Shown piece after piece: positions 1 through 7,128 of a stretch of DNA of 13,104 nt. The stretch lies in the NCBI GenBank assembly GCA_029940125.1, contig JAOZRP010000029.1:1-13104 (forward strand), in the 5' to 3' direction. The translations under genes and the position numbers were made by a program. The DNA is from a bacterium. Its GTDB lineage: Bacteria; Desulfobacterota; Anaeroferrophillalia; Anaeroferrophillales; Anaeroferrophillaceae. The notes under the pieces were generated by a model. That model worked only from the letters and a program-made list of their open reading frames with translations. It searched no databases and was not told the DNA's origin. Position 1 is the first letter of the stretch. Each line of letters begins with the position of its first letter.

Positions 1-515
1 TCAATGCCATTTCTTCCCAAACCAACCTCCTGGCTCTTAACGCTACCATTGAAGCTGCCCGGGCCGGTGAAGCTGGAAAAGGTTTTGCGGTGGTGGCCAA
101 TGAGATTAAAGACCTGGCCCAGCAGACCGCAACTGCCACCGGTGAAATTGCTGCCAAGATCAAGGGAATTCAGGAGTCCACCGAGGCAACGGTAACTGAA
201 ATCAATGAAATCGTTCGTATTAATGATGAAGTAGATGGAATTGTGGGCACTATAGCCACGGCAGTGGAGGAACAGGCTTCCACCACTCAGGAGATTGCGG
301 AAAACATTGCCCAAACTTCCCAGGGAATTACTGAAGTAAATGAAAGTGTAACCCAGACATCCAGGGTGTCGGGAACGATTGCTCGGGATATTGCCGATGT
401 CAATGAATCGGCCAATGAAATGAGCAACTCCAGCGCCCAGGTCCGTCAGAGTGCCGAGGAATTAAGTCGGCTGGCGGAAAGGCTGAAAGAATTGATGGGA
501 CAATTCAAAGTTTGA
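1..515 (+). CDS. Methyl-accepting chemotaxis protein, C-terminal part (5' end outside window)
   Basis: This is the end of a chemoreceptor gene; the first complete codon begins at position 3 and about 170 residues are visible. It opens inside the conserved hairpin tip of the cytoplasmic signalling domain (QTNLLALNATIEAARAGE, then GKGFAVVANEIK), the part of all MCPs that contacts CheA and CheW. The rest is the descending coiled-coil arm with Glu/Gln/Ala/Ser-rich heptads, where methylation sites normally lie. It ends in GQFKV, so no NWETF-type pentapeptide for docking CheR or CheB is present. The sensor, membrane segments and HAMP domain lie upstream of the window. The visible part is roughly two thirds identical by eye, without gaps, to the C-terminus of the receptor encoded at 1039-2682. 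It is followed after 32 bases by cheW. Confidence 0.95.
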   Translation, partial: NAISSQTNLLALNATIEAARAGEAGKGFAVVANEIKDLAQQTATATGEIAAKIKGIQESTEATVTEINEIVRINDEVDGIVGTIATAVEEQASTTQEIAENIAQTSQGITEVNESVTQTSRVSGTIARDIADVNESANEMSNSSAQVRQSAEELSRLAERLKELMGQFKV

Positions 516-534
516 TGACTAATTGAGTTTAAAA

Positions 535-539
535 AGGAG
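535..539 (+). promoter_or_regulatory. Ribosome binding site of cheW
   Basis: AGGAG lies 8 bases before the ATG at 548 and fixes the cheW start. Confidence 0.75.
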
Positions 540-547
540 AAATATCC

Positions 548-1042
548 ATGGCTGGAAACAATCAGATGCAGCAGGATGGCATGGGGAGTCCGGCGGTTGA
601 TGATGTAGCACAGCTTGCCTGTTTTGTGATCGGTGATCTGCTTTGCGGCATTGACATCAAGTGGGTGCAGGAAATCAACCGCAATCTGGAACTGACCCAG
701 ATTCCCCTGGCTCCTGACTATGTAGTGGGGATTATGAACCTGCGGGGTCGCATCGTTACGGTCATTAACCTTGGGAAAAAACTGGGACTTCCTCCCTGCC
801 AGATGGGTGCTAAAAGCCGGGTGATCATTGTAGATCGCAATGATGAGTATATCGGCCTGCTGGTGGATGGAATTAAAGATGTGGTGAACATTGATGTGTC
901 GCAGATCACTCCGCCTCCAGCTAATATCGATGTTGATAAAGGAACTTTTTTCAGTGGCGCCTATAAACTTAATGATTCACTGATTAGTATCTTGGACGTG
1001 GAAATGGTTTTGACCGAGGATAGTAAAGGAGAAAACGGATGA
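548..1042 (+). CDS. cheW: Chemotaxis adaptor protein CheW
   Basis: CheW is the cytoplasmic scaffold that links chemoreceptor tips to the histidine kinase CheA. The 164-residue product is a single CheW domain (about residues 22-155) after a short polar N-terminus. Visible family features are the opening strand FVIGDLLCGIDI, the hydrophobic signature PDYVVGIMNLRGRIVTVINL, the strand VIIVDRNDEYIGLLVDGI, and a C-terminal ILDVEMVL. The length is typical of single-domain CheW. The start is supported by a strong Shine-Dalgarno sequence, and the stop overlaps the start of the next chemoreceptor gene as ATGA at 1039-1042, so the two are translationally coupled. Sitting between two receptor genes, it probably serves the array built from them. 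No CheA is in view. Domain identity is certain; its exact partners are inferred. Confidence 0.95.
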   Translation: MAGNNQMQQDGMGSPAVDDVAQLACFVIGDLLCGIDIKWVQEINRNLELTQIPLAPDYVVGIMNLRGRIVTVINLGKKLGLPPCQMGAKSRVIIVDRNDEYIGLLVDGIKDVVNIDVSQITPPPANIDVDKGTFFSGAYKLNDSLISILDVEMVLTEDSKGENG

Positions 1043-2682
1043 ATAAAATCAAGTATAAACTGATTGCCTCCACCCTGCTGCTTCTGGGGGTTTCGGTAGT
1101 TATGTTTCTTGCTACCCTTTATATCAGTGCGCTGCAGAAAGATGATAGTGTGGTTATCAACCTTGCCGGCCGACAGCGAATGCTGTCCCAGAAGATGACC
1201 AAGGAAATGCTTATCGCCTTGCGGGAAAGAAATGATAAAGGGCAGGCCACGTCTGCTTCCAAGGATAAACTACGGAAAACCATGAAGGTTTTTGATTTGA
1301 CCTTGGACAGCCTGACGAATTCCGGCCCTGCTCCTTTGACCCTTGATCCCGATGGGGCCAAAAGAATAATTAGGGCGGCCAGTGAACCGGTTTTGGGCCA
1401 GCTGCGCCAGGTTGCCGCCATCTGGAACCCTTTCCAGGAAAACCTGAAAAAAGTGCTTGATGGTCAAAACGGGGAAGCGGCTGCTTATGTTCTCAAAAAC
1501 AATGTTGCCCTGTTGAAAGCCATGAATAAAGCCGTTGGCATGATGCAAAAGCAGGCGGAATCCAAGGTCAAAACCCTCTTTGTTACCCAGGTTGTCTGCA
1601 TGATTGTCGGCCTTCTGGTCCTGATCCTGGTGGTGGTGTGGGGGCAGAAAGGGGTGGTCAATCCTATTAATCAAACAGCTGCTTTTGCCGAAGCCATGGC
1701 TGCCGGTGATCTAAGTCGTTCTCTTTCCATTCATCAGCAGGATGAGATTGGGCAGCTGGCGGCCTCCTGCAACAAGATGGTTCGCAACCTCAGCCAGATG
1801 TTCAAAGACATTAAACAGGATGTCAATACCCTGGTGTCTTCCTCGGGTGAGTTGAACAACATTGCCACCAAGATGGCCAGTGGTGCGGAAGAAACCGCCA
1901 GCCGGGCCAATACGGTGGCTGCGGCGGCGGAAGAAATGAATGCCAATATGAGTTCGGTGGCGGCCGCGTCTGAGGAAGCTTCCACCAACGTGGCCACCGT
2001 AGCTGCCGGTGCCGAGGAGATGAGCGTGACCATCGCTGAGATTGTCAAGAACACCGAGAATGCCAGGCAGGTTACTGACCGGGCGGTTGAGCAAACCCAA
2101 AGTGCCTCCCAGAGAATTAACGAGCTGGGGCATGCGGCCCAGGAAATCGGCAAGGTGACGGAAACCATTGAGGAAATTTCGGAACAAACCAATCTGCTGG
2201 CATTGAATGCCACTATTGAAGCGGCCCGGGCCGGTGAAGCCGGCAAGGGTTTTGCGGTGGTTGCCAACGAGATCAAAGCCCTTGCTCAGCAGACCGCTGA
2301 TGCCACCGGCGAAATAGCGGCAAAAATCCAGGGCATCCAGGATTCAACCGGCAATGCGGTCAGTGAAATCAATGAAATAGCCCGGGTTAACAGTGAGGTG
2401 GATGAAATCGTAGCAGCGATTGCCGAGGCCGTGGATCAACAGTCTTCAACCACTCGGGAAATTGCCGAAAATGTCAGTCAGGCTTCTTTGGGAATTTCTG
2501 AAGTTAATGAAAATGTAGCTCAGACGTCCGGGGTGTCTGCTGATATTGCTGCTGATATTGCCCATGTTAACGAATTGGCTTCCGGCAACAGCAACTCAAG
2601 CGCCCTGATTCAGCAGAATGCCGGGGAGCTGAGCCATCTGGCCGCCAAGCTGGAAGCAATGATTAATAAATTTACCCTTTAG
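1039..2682 (+). CDS. Methyl-accepting chemotaxis protein with PilJ-type N-terminal sensor
   Basis: This is a complete 547-residue transmembrane chemoreceptor. TM1 spans about residues 8-29 and TM2 about 180-201, enclosing a helical periplasmic domain. That domain begins with NLAGRQRMLSQKM (41-53), the hallmark of the PilJ/type IV pilus MCP N-terminal domain, which resembles the P-box of nitrate sensors such as NarX. A HAMP linker follows (about 203-255), then a long signalling coiled coil whose tip is QTNLLALNATIEAARAGE (383-400) followed by GKGFAVVANEIK. AAEEM and GAEEM patches look like methylation sites. There is no C-terminal docking pentapeptide. The start has AAGGAG 7 bases upstream and overlaps the cheW stop by 4 bases. 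The ligand cannot be read from sequence; nitrate/nitrite or a pilus-linked signal are guesses from the family. The C-terminal arm closely matches the partial receptor at 1-515. Confidence 0.95.
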   Translation: MNKIKYKLIASTLLLLGVSVVMFLATLYISALQKDDSVVINLAGRQRMLSQKMTKEMLIALRERNDKGQATSASKDKLRKTMKVFDLTLDSLTNSGPAPLTLDPDGAKRIIRAASEPVLGQLRQVAAIWNPFQENLKKVLDGQNGEAAAYVLKNNVALLKAMNKAVGMMQKQAESKVKTLFVTQVVCMIVGLLVLILVVVWGQKGVVNPINQTAAFAEAMAAGDLSRSLSIHQQDEIGQLAASCNKMVRNLSQMFKDIKQDVNTLVSSSGELNNIATKMASGAEETASRANTVAAAAEEMNANMSSVAAASEEASTNVATVAAGAEEMSVTIAEIVKNTENARQVTDRAVEQTQSASQRINELGHAAQEIGKVTETIEEISEQTNLLALNATIEAARAGEAGKGFAVVANEIKALAQQTADATGEIAAKIQGIQDSTGNAVSEINEIARVNSEVDEIVAAIAEAVDQQSSTTREIAENVSQASLGISEVNENVAQTSGVSADIAADIAHVNELASGNSNSSALIQQNAGELSHLAAKLEAMINKFTL

Positions 2683-2728
2683 TTTCATCCCGGTCCGATT
2701 TTGTTTTAAAGGTTGTTTGGAGCAAGCG

Positions 2729-3832
2729 ATGATTGTTAAAGTATTGGTTGTTGACGATACCATCATGTATCGAAAGATTATTGCTGATGTATTGAAGACC
2801 ATCCCCAATGTTGAGGTGGTTGGGACGGCCAACAACGGGAAGATCGCCCTATCCCGGATTAAATCGTTGAAGCCGGATTTGGTGACCCTGGATGTGGAGA
2901 TGCCGGTGATGAACGGGCTTGAAACTCTGGTGGCCATTCAGCAGGAAAAGCTGGATGTGGAATGCCTGATGTTCAGTTCCCTTACCGCGCGGGGCAGCGA
3001 AGTTACCATGAAGGCCCTGGAGCTGGGGGCGTTTGATTTTGTGCTCAAGCCGGACTATGAAAACCCGGAAGAGAATTTAAGCTATATTCAAAGAGAGCTT
3101 TCCCGGCGTTTGCAGGTCTTTGCCCAGCAGCGTCAGCTGCGCCGCCTGCTGCGCGGGAAGCGGGCGACGATACGCAGCCGGGAAGTAAGCCGACGGCAAC
3201 CTGAAGAAGCAACGGCCAGAATCCTCCAGCAGACCAAGGCGAAGGTAAAACGAGCGGAAAAATCAAGAGTAGTGGCCATCGGTATTTCCACCGGGGGACC
3301 TAACGCTCTTACCGCTATGCTGCCGAAGCTGCCTGGTGATTTAGGTGTTCCAGTGCTTATTGTACAGCACATGCCGCCGGTCTTTACTAAATCCCTGGCT
3401 GCCAGCCTGGATAAAAAATGTGCTCTTGAAGTGAAAGAAGCAGTCAATGGTGAACTGATCAAAAAAAATACTGTTTATATTGCTCCGGGCGGCACCCAGA
3501 TGAAAGTAGCCAGCGGCGCCGACGTTCACAGCAAAATTATCCGGATTACCGACGATCCGCCGGAAAACAACTGCAAACCATCGGTGGATTACCTGTTTCG
3601 TTCAGTGGCCCGGGAGTACGGTTCCAAGGCTACCGGAGTGATTATGACCGGTATGGGGGCAGACGGCAAGCTGGGACTGAAAGAAATGAAAAGTGCCGGA
3701 GTGGTGAGTATTGCCCAGGATGCAGATACTTCTGTGGTGTACGGTATGCCCAAAGCGGTTGCCGAAGCCGGTTTGGTAGATGTGGTGGCTCCCCTGGATG
3801 GGATTGCCGCCGAAATTGTCAAAACGGTGTAG
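2729..3832 (+). CDS. cheB: Chemotaxis response regulator protein-glutamate methylesterase CheB
   Basis: CheB removes methyl groups from chemoreceptor glutamates (and deamidates glutamines) when its receiver domain is phosphorylated by CheA. The N-terminal receiver (about 1-120) shows VLVVDDT and the phospho-acceptor Asp55 in TLDVEMPVMNG. A basic, Arg-rich linker spans about 125-180. The methylesterase domain follows, with the catalytic triad in its usual motifs: Ser187 in GISTGG, His214 in VQHMP and Asp312 in MTGMGADG. At 367 residues it is of normal length. I chose the ATG at 2729 because GGAG (2719-2722) lies 6 bases before it. A TTG at 2717 would add four residues but is less well placed. 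The gene starts 46 bases after the receptor gene, and the next ORF starts 9 bases after its stop, consistent with one operon. Confidence 0.97.
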   Translation: MIVKVLVVDDTIMYRKIIADVLKTIPNVEVVGTANNGKIALSRIKSLKPDLVTLDVEMPVMNGLETLVAIQQEKLDVECLMFSSLTARGSEVTMKALELGAFDFVLKPDYENPEENLSYIQRELSRRLQVFAQQRQLRRLLRGKRATIRSREVSRRQPEEATARILQQTKAKVKRAEKSRVVAIGISTGGPNALTAMLPKLPGDLGVPVLIVQHMPPVFTKSLAASLDKKCALEVKEAVNGELIKKNTVYIAPGGTQMKVASGADVHSKIIRITDDPPENNCKPSVDYLFRSVAREYGSKATGVIMTGMGADGKLGLKEMKSAGVVSIAQDADTSVVYGMPKAVAEAGLVDVVAPLDGIAAEIVKTV

Positions 3833-3841
3833 GGGTTGGGC

Positions 3842-3940
3842 ATGGGAGCTCAAAATTGGTGCCATGGTTGTACAAGTAAATGTCCATCCTGGCCGGATAC
3901 ACAAACTGGTGAGGATGAAGCGGCGTCATGGCAAAAATAA
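3842..3940 (+). CDS. Possible 32-residue cysteine-rich small protein between cheB and cheR
   Basis: An ATG at 3842, with AGGGG 6 bases before it (the AG comes from the cheB stop codon), opens 32 codons ending TAA at 3940. The product starts MGAQNWCHGCTSKCPSWP and continues with an acidic, polar tail. Three cysteines (7, 10, 14) in a C-x2-C-x3-C spacing are flanked by Trp6 and Trp17, reminiscent of a small metal-binding knuckle, though no fourth ligand is obvious apart from His8. It overlaps the cheR start by 13 bases, an arrangement that could couple cheR translation to it. Against it: the third codon positions are clearly more AT-rich than in the neighbouring genes, and 95 bases is a short interval in which an ORF can arise by chance. 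I recognise no family. It could simply be a cheR leader. Confidence 0.35.
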   Translation: MGAQNWCHGCTSKCPSWPDTQTGEDEAASWQK

Positions 3941-5256
3941 CTGCTGACGAGATTAAACTGCTGGCCCAATATATTTACAATATTTCCGGCATCTACCTGG
4001 ATCAGGATAAGGGGTATCTGCTGGAAACCCGTCTGAATCCGCTGCTTGCCGCGCATCGTTGTGACAGTTTTATGGCGTTGTATCACAAGGCCAGGTCTAA
4101 TGCTTCCCGCAGTCTTGACAAAGAGATTATCAATGCCATTTCCACCAATGAAACCCTCTTTTTTCGTGACTCTAAACCCTTTGAATTACTGAAAAACAAG
4201 ATCATTCCCGACCTTGTTGACCACCGTTCGGCGGCCAGTGGTCAAGGGAAAATAAAACTCAGAATCTGGAGTGCTGCCTGCTCCACTGGACAAGAGGTTT
4301 ACAGTATTGCCATTTCCCTGCTGGAAACCCTTGGTGATTTGTCTGATTATGATATCACCCTTCTGGGAACGGATATCTCCGACGAAGCGATAGCTAAGGC
4401 CAGTTATGGCTTGTATGGCAAATTCGAGATTGAGCGAGGGTTGCCAAAAAATATCCTCCAGCGTTATTTTACTCCCTCTGCCGGTGGTTGGAGGGTTAAA
4501 GATCAAATTCGTTCCCTGGTGGTGTTCAGGAAGTTCAACCTGATGGATTCCTACTCCGCTTTGGGGAGCTTTGATGTTATTTTTTGCCGCAATGTGGCCA
4601 TCTATTTCACCGATGCCGACAAACGAAAATTGTTTCAAAAACTGGCACAGGTGTTGGCTGATGACGGATGTTTGATCATTGGAGGATCGGAGTCCCTGGG
4701 CAACATCGCCCCGCAGTTTAGAGCCCGTAATTACCTGCGGGGAGTGTATTACCAGCTTCAGGGAGCCGAGGAGGCAGTTAAAAAGTTGCGGAAGCCAGCA
4801 ACGGCAGGTGCCGGCCGGGCAGCAAGAAAAGCAGCAGTGAAAACACCGGCAAAACGTAAAAATTCCCGTCAATCCCCACCCAGGGTGGAAAAGAAAGCCG
4901 CAAGGTTGCAAGGCAACAACCTTCCTCCGATACCATCCCCGACTGAAAAATTGCCGGACCCTCCAGGTTCTGTTGAAAATGAACGCTCTGACAACGATAT
5001 TAGCGTTCCCGAAGTTTCTGGGATGCCGGCGAACGGCGACTCATGTTCTGCCGCCAGTTTCCTGGAAGCTGTTGAATCACGTGAACAATCTGGCGCATCC
5101 TTGTTGGACAGCCTGCCGGCTGCCAGGCAGTCGGGAAAACCTTTGATAATTGGTGGTGGCCGGGAGGCCGACTCTGAACAGGGAGCAAAATCCTCCCTGT
5201 TGCAGAGCATTGCTGAACGCCACCAGGATGGGAATGAGAACCTGGAACAGGAATGA
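3928..5256 (+). CDS. cheR: Chemotaxis protein methyltransferase CheR with long C-terminal extension
   Basis: CheR transfers methyl groups from S-adenosylmethionine to glutamates of chemoreceptors, opposing CheB. The N-terminal helical CheR domain (about 1-60) is followed by the Rossmann-type methyltransferase domain: the SAM-binding loop WSAACSTGQE (114-123), LGTDISDEAIAKAS with the acidic residue of the second motif, and FDVIFCRNVAIYF (215-227). The normal enzyme ends near residue 277. Here about 165 residues follow: a basic Lys/Arg/Ala/Pro stretch (about 285-330), a Pro/Ser/Glu-rich spacer, and three copies of a 14-residue motif at the end. CheR proteins elsewhere may carry TPR repeats in this position, but these repeats are far too short for TPR. 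The likely ribosome site (GGTGAGGA, 3908-3915) is 12 bases before the ATG, rather far, so coupling to the overlapping micro-ORF is possible. Core function is certain; the tail is unexplained. Confidence 0.95.
   Translation: MAKITADEIKLLAQYIYNISGIYLDQDKGYLLETRLNPLLAAHRCDSFMALYHKARSNASRSLDKEIINAISTNETLFFRDSKPFELLKNKIIPDLVDHRSAASGQGKIKLRIWSAACSTGQEVYSIAISLLETLGDLSDYDITLLGTDISDEAIAKASYGLYGKFEIERGLPKNILQRYFTPSAGGWRVKDQIRSLVVFRKFNLMDSYSALGSFDVIFCRNVAIYFTDADKRKLFQKLAQVLADDGCLIIGGSESLGNIAPQFRARNYLRGVYYQLQGAEEAVKKLRKPATAGAGRAARKAAVKTPAKRKNSRQSPPRVEKKAARLQGNNLPPIPSPTEKLPDPPGSVENERSDNDISVPEVSGMPANGDSCSAASFLEAVESREQSGASLLDSLPAARQSGKPLIIGGGREADSEQGAKSSLLQSIAERHQDGNENLEQE
5053..5232 (+). repeat. cheR: Three 14-residue repeats coded in the 3' end of cheR
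   Basis: Residues 376-389 (ASFLEAVESREQSG), 390-403 (ASLLDSLPAARQSG) and 422-435 (SSLLQSIAERHQDG) align without gaps. The consensus is small-Ser-hydrophobic-Leu-polar-small-hydrophobic, then three or four variable residues and Gln-Ser/Asp-Gly. The first two are directly adjacent; the third follows an 18-residue spacer that may hold a decayed copy ending in Glu-Gln-Gly. The DNA of the copies differs at many positions, so this is an old protein-level repeat and not a recent DNA duplication. The pattern fits short amphipathic helices or docking motifs separated by flexible turns. Function is unknown. Confidence 0.7.
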
Positions 5257-5270
5257 TTTTGGCTCCTGAC

Positions 5271-5304
5271 AAGTTCTCTCATATTTTCTTTCTTGAACTT
5301 TTTT
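5271..5304 (+). terminator. Weak terminator-like hairpin after cheR
   Basis: AAGTTC (5271-5276) can pair with GAACTT (5295-5300) across an 18-base loop, followed by a run of T to 5304. The stem is short and AT-rich and the loop long, so termination here would be weak at best. It sits 15 bases after the cheR stop, where an operon end would be expected. Confidence 0.25.
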
Positions 5305-5355
5305 CCTCCTTTTGTAGTCGCTGACTATTCGCACACTGCTTCCTTGTCCGGATTG

Positions 5356-5384
5356 TTGACATTGTAGTAAAACGATGTTAGGTT
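5356..5384 (+). promoter_or_regulatory. Possible sigma-70 promoter of the hybrid kinase gene
   Basis: A perfect TTGACA (5356-5361) is followed after 17 bases by TAGGTT (5379-5384), a poor -10 element matching only at T, A and the final T. An imperfect dyad (GACATTGT at 5358-5365 and ACGATGTT at 5372-5379) overlaps the -35/spacer region and could be an operator, or chance. The kinase start lies about 40 bases downstream. Confidence 0.25.
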
Positions 5385-5423
5385 GCTGTGGGTTTTCCCC
5401 ATGGTTGGCTATAGGAAGGTTGT

Positions 5424-7046
5424 ATGGTTATGGTTCATGATAATACTGAATTTCTGTTAAAACGCCGGATTGCTTCTCTGGAAGAAGAAGTATCCCAAAT
5501 TCGGAAGATTCAGGAAGAGATTGAACAGCGGGAAAAGCTTTTCAGGCTGTTTGTCAAGCATACACCCGCGGCAGTGGCCATGTGTGACCTGGAGATGCGT
5601 TATCTGGCCTACAGCCGCCGGTGGGCGGTTGATTATGGCTTGGGGAATGATGATTTGACCGGCAAATGTCATTACGATGTTTTCCCGGATTTGCCGGACA
5701 AGTGGAAGGAAGAGCATCGGCAGTGTCTTTCCGGTCAGAGCATTGTTAATGAAGAAGAGCCTTTCCCCCGAATGGATGGTTCCCTGGACTGGGTCAGGAG
5801 GGAACTGCATCCCTGGCGGCGAAGTAATGGCGAAATCGGCGGTTTGATCATGTTTACCGAGGTGATCACCAGCCGGAAAAAAGCCGAGGAGGAGAAAAAA
5901 AGGGTTGAATATCAGCTTCACCAGGCCCAGAAGATGGAATCAATTGGCGTTCTTGCGGGTGGTATTGCCCATGACTTCAACAACCTGTTGATGGGAATCC
6001 AGGGGCGAACTTCGTTGATGTTGAGGGAAACCGACCCCTCGGATTCACGCTATACTCATTTGCAACATATTGAAGATCATGTGAAAAGCGCCGCCGCACT
6101 GACCAGTCAACTCCTTGGTTTTGCCCGCGGGGGTAAGTATGAAGTAAAACCATCTTTGATGAATGAACTGGTTCTTAAAACGGCAGACATGTTTGGCCGG
6201 ACGAAAAAGGAAATAGAGCTCCATCTGAAACTGCATGATTCCTTATGGCCGGTGGAAGTTGATCAAGTCCAGATGGAACAGGTTTTGCTGAACCTGTTTG
6301 TCAACGCCTGGCAGGCGATGCCAGGCGGTGGGGATATTTACATCCAGACGGAAAATCTGGAACTTGACCGGCAATATCTCGCCCCTTATGGTCTGGACCC
6401 GGGGAAATATGTGAAGATTTCTGTAACGGATACCGGCATTGGCATGGATGAAAAGACCATAAAGCGGGTTTTTGACCCGTTTTTTACTACCAAGGAGTTG
6501 GGAAGGGGCACTGGGTTGGGGTTGGCCTCCGTGTATGGGATCATGAAGAATCATCATGGTCTGGTGAATGTCTACAGCGAGCTGGGGAAAGGAAGTACCT
6601 TTAATCTCTATCTGCCGGCTTCCGACAGGAAGGTCGAAGCAGATGTAATCCAGCATCGAGAAGAATCAAAGGATGATAACTTCCTTAGTGTACTGCTGGT
6701 GGATGATGAACCAATGATCCTGGAAGTTGGCCGGGAAATCCTTGAATCACTGGGGCATCGGGTTGTAACTGCCGGCAGCGGGGAGGAAGCCGTTGAACAG
6801 TTGCGGAAAAACCGGGATACCATTGATCTGGTAATCCTGGATATGATTATGCCGGGGATGGGCGGCCGCGAAGTTTTTGACCAACTTAAAAATATCAATA
6901 TGGGGGTACGGGTTCTGCTTTCCAGCGGCTACAGCATCAATGGTCAGGCCCAGGACATCCTTGATAAAGGCTGCGTGGGGTTTATTCAGAAGCCTTTCTC
7001 TATCAAGCAGCTGCAGAAAAAACTCGGGGAAATTCAGTATCGTTGA
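5424..7046 (+). CDS. Soluble hybrid sensor histidine kinase (PAS-HisKA-HATPase-REC)
   Basis: This 540-residue protein would sense an intracellular signal and phosphorylate its own receiver. A short N-terminal coiled coil (about 5-35) leads into a PAS domain (about 36-150) with HTPAAVAMCDLEMRYLAYS and a terminal GGLIMFTEVIT. The dimerisation/phosphoacceptor helix carries His183 in GGIAHDFNNLL. The ATPase domain shows the N box with Asn294 (NLFVNAWQAM), the G1 box with Asp336 (VTDTGIGMD) and the G2 box GRGTGLGLAS. The C-terminal receiver (about 420-540) has LLVDDEP, phospho-acceptor Asp473 in LVILDMIMPGM, and a conserved Lys in the QKPF motif. No membrane segment or DNA-binding domain is present, so the phosphate must go on to an unseen partner. 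AGGA lies 7 bases before the ATG at 5424; a second ATG at 5430 is the alternative start. It follows cheR, but a role in chemotaxis is only possible, not shown. Confidence 0.95.
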   Translation: MVMVHDNTEFLLKRRIASLEEEVSQIRKIQEEIEQREKLFRLFVKHTPAAVAMCDLEMRYLAYSRRWAVDYGLGNDDLTGKCHYDVFPDLPDKWKEEHRQCLSGQSIVNEEEPFPRMDGSLDWVRRELHPWRRSNGEIGGLIMFTEVITSRKKAEEEKKRVEYQLHQAQKMESIGVLAGGIAHDFNNLLMGIQGRTSLMLRETDPSDSRYTHLQHIEDHVKSAAALTSQLLGFARGGKYEVKPSLMNELVLKTADMFGRTKKEIELHLKLHDSLWPVEVDQVQMEQVLLNLFVNAWQAMPGGGDIYIQTENLELDRQYLAPYGLDPGKYVKISVTDTGIGMDEKTIKRVFDPFFTTKELGRGTGLGLASVYGIMKNHHGLVNVYSELGKGSTFNLYLPASDRKVEADVIQHREESKDDNFLSVLLVDDEPMILEVGREILESLGHRVVTAGSGEEAVEQLRKNRDTIDLVILDMIMPGMGGREVFDQLKNINMGVRVLLSSGYSINGQAQDILDKGCVGFIQKPFSIKQLQKKLGEIQYR

Positions 7047-7063
7047 ATACGGTTCATTTTGCT

Positions 7064-7114
7064 CGGGACAAAAGAACAGCCGCCCTGGAAAAAGGCGGCT
7101 GTTCTTTTGTCCCG
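7064..7114. terminator. Bidirectional intrinsic terminator (21-bp perfect palindrome)
   Basis: Bases 7064-7084 and 7094-7114 are perfect inverse complements around a 9-base loop. The GC-rich inner stem (ACAGCCGCC with GGCGGCTGT) is flanked by AAAAG/CTTTT, so either strand ends the core hairpin with a T-run. It lies between the convergent kinase gene (ends 7046) and mscS gene (ends 7129) and would stop both transcripts. Confidence 0.9.
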
Positions 7115-7128
7115 GGTTGATTCAGGCT

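Larger units (their letters stand above)
5257..5423 (+). other. Intergenic region between cheR and the hybrid kinase gene
   Basis: These 167 bases hold no convincing ORF. They contain a weak terminator-like hairpin near the cheR end and a possible promoter before the kinase, both listed separately, which suggests that the kinase is transcribed on its own. Confidence 0.5.

Noticed and set aside
2717..2728. TTG start for cheB four codons upstream
   Set aside because: The ATG at 2729 has GGAG at the better distance and matches the usual CheB beginning.
4186..4911. - strand open frame (241 codons) opposite cheR
   Set aside because: The + strand reading has all CheR motifs; this frame shows no family features.
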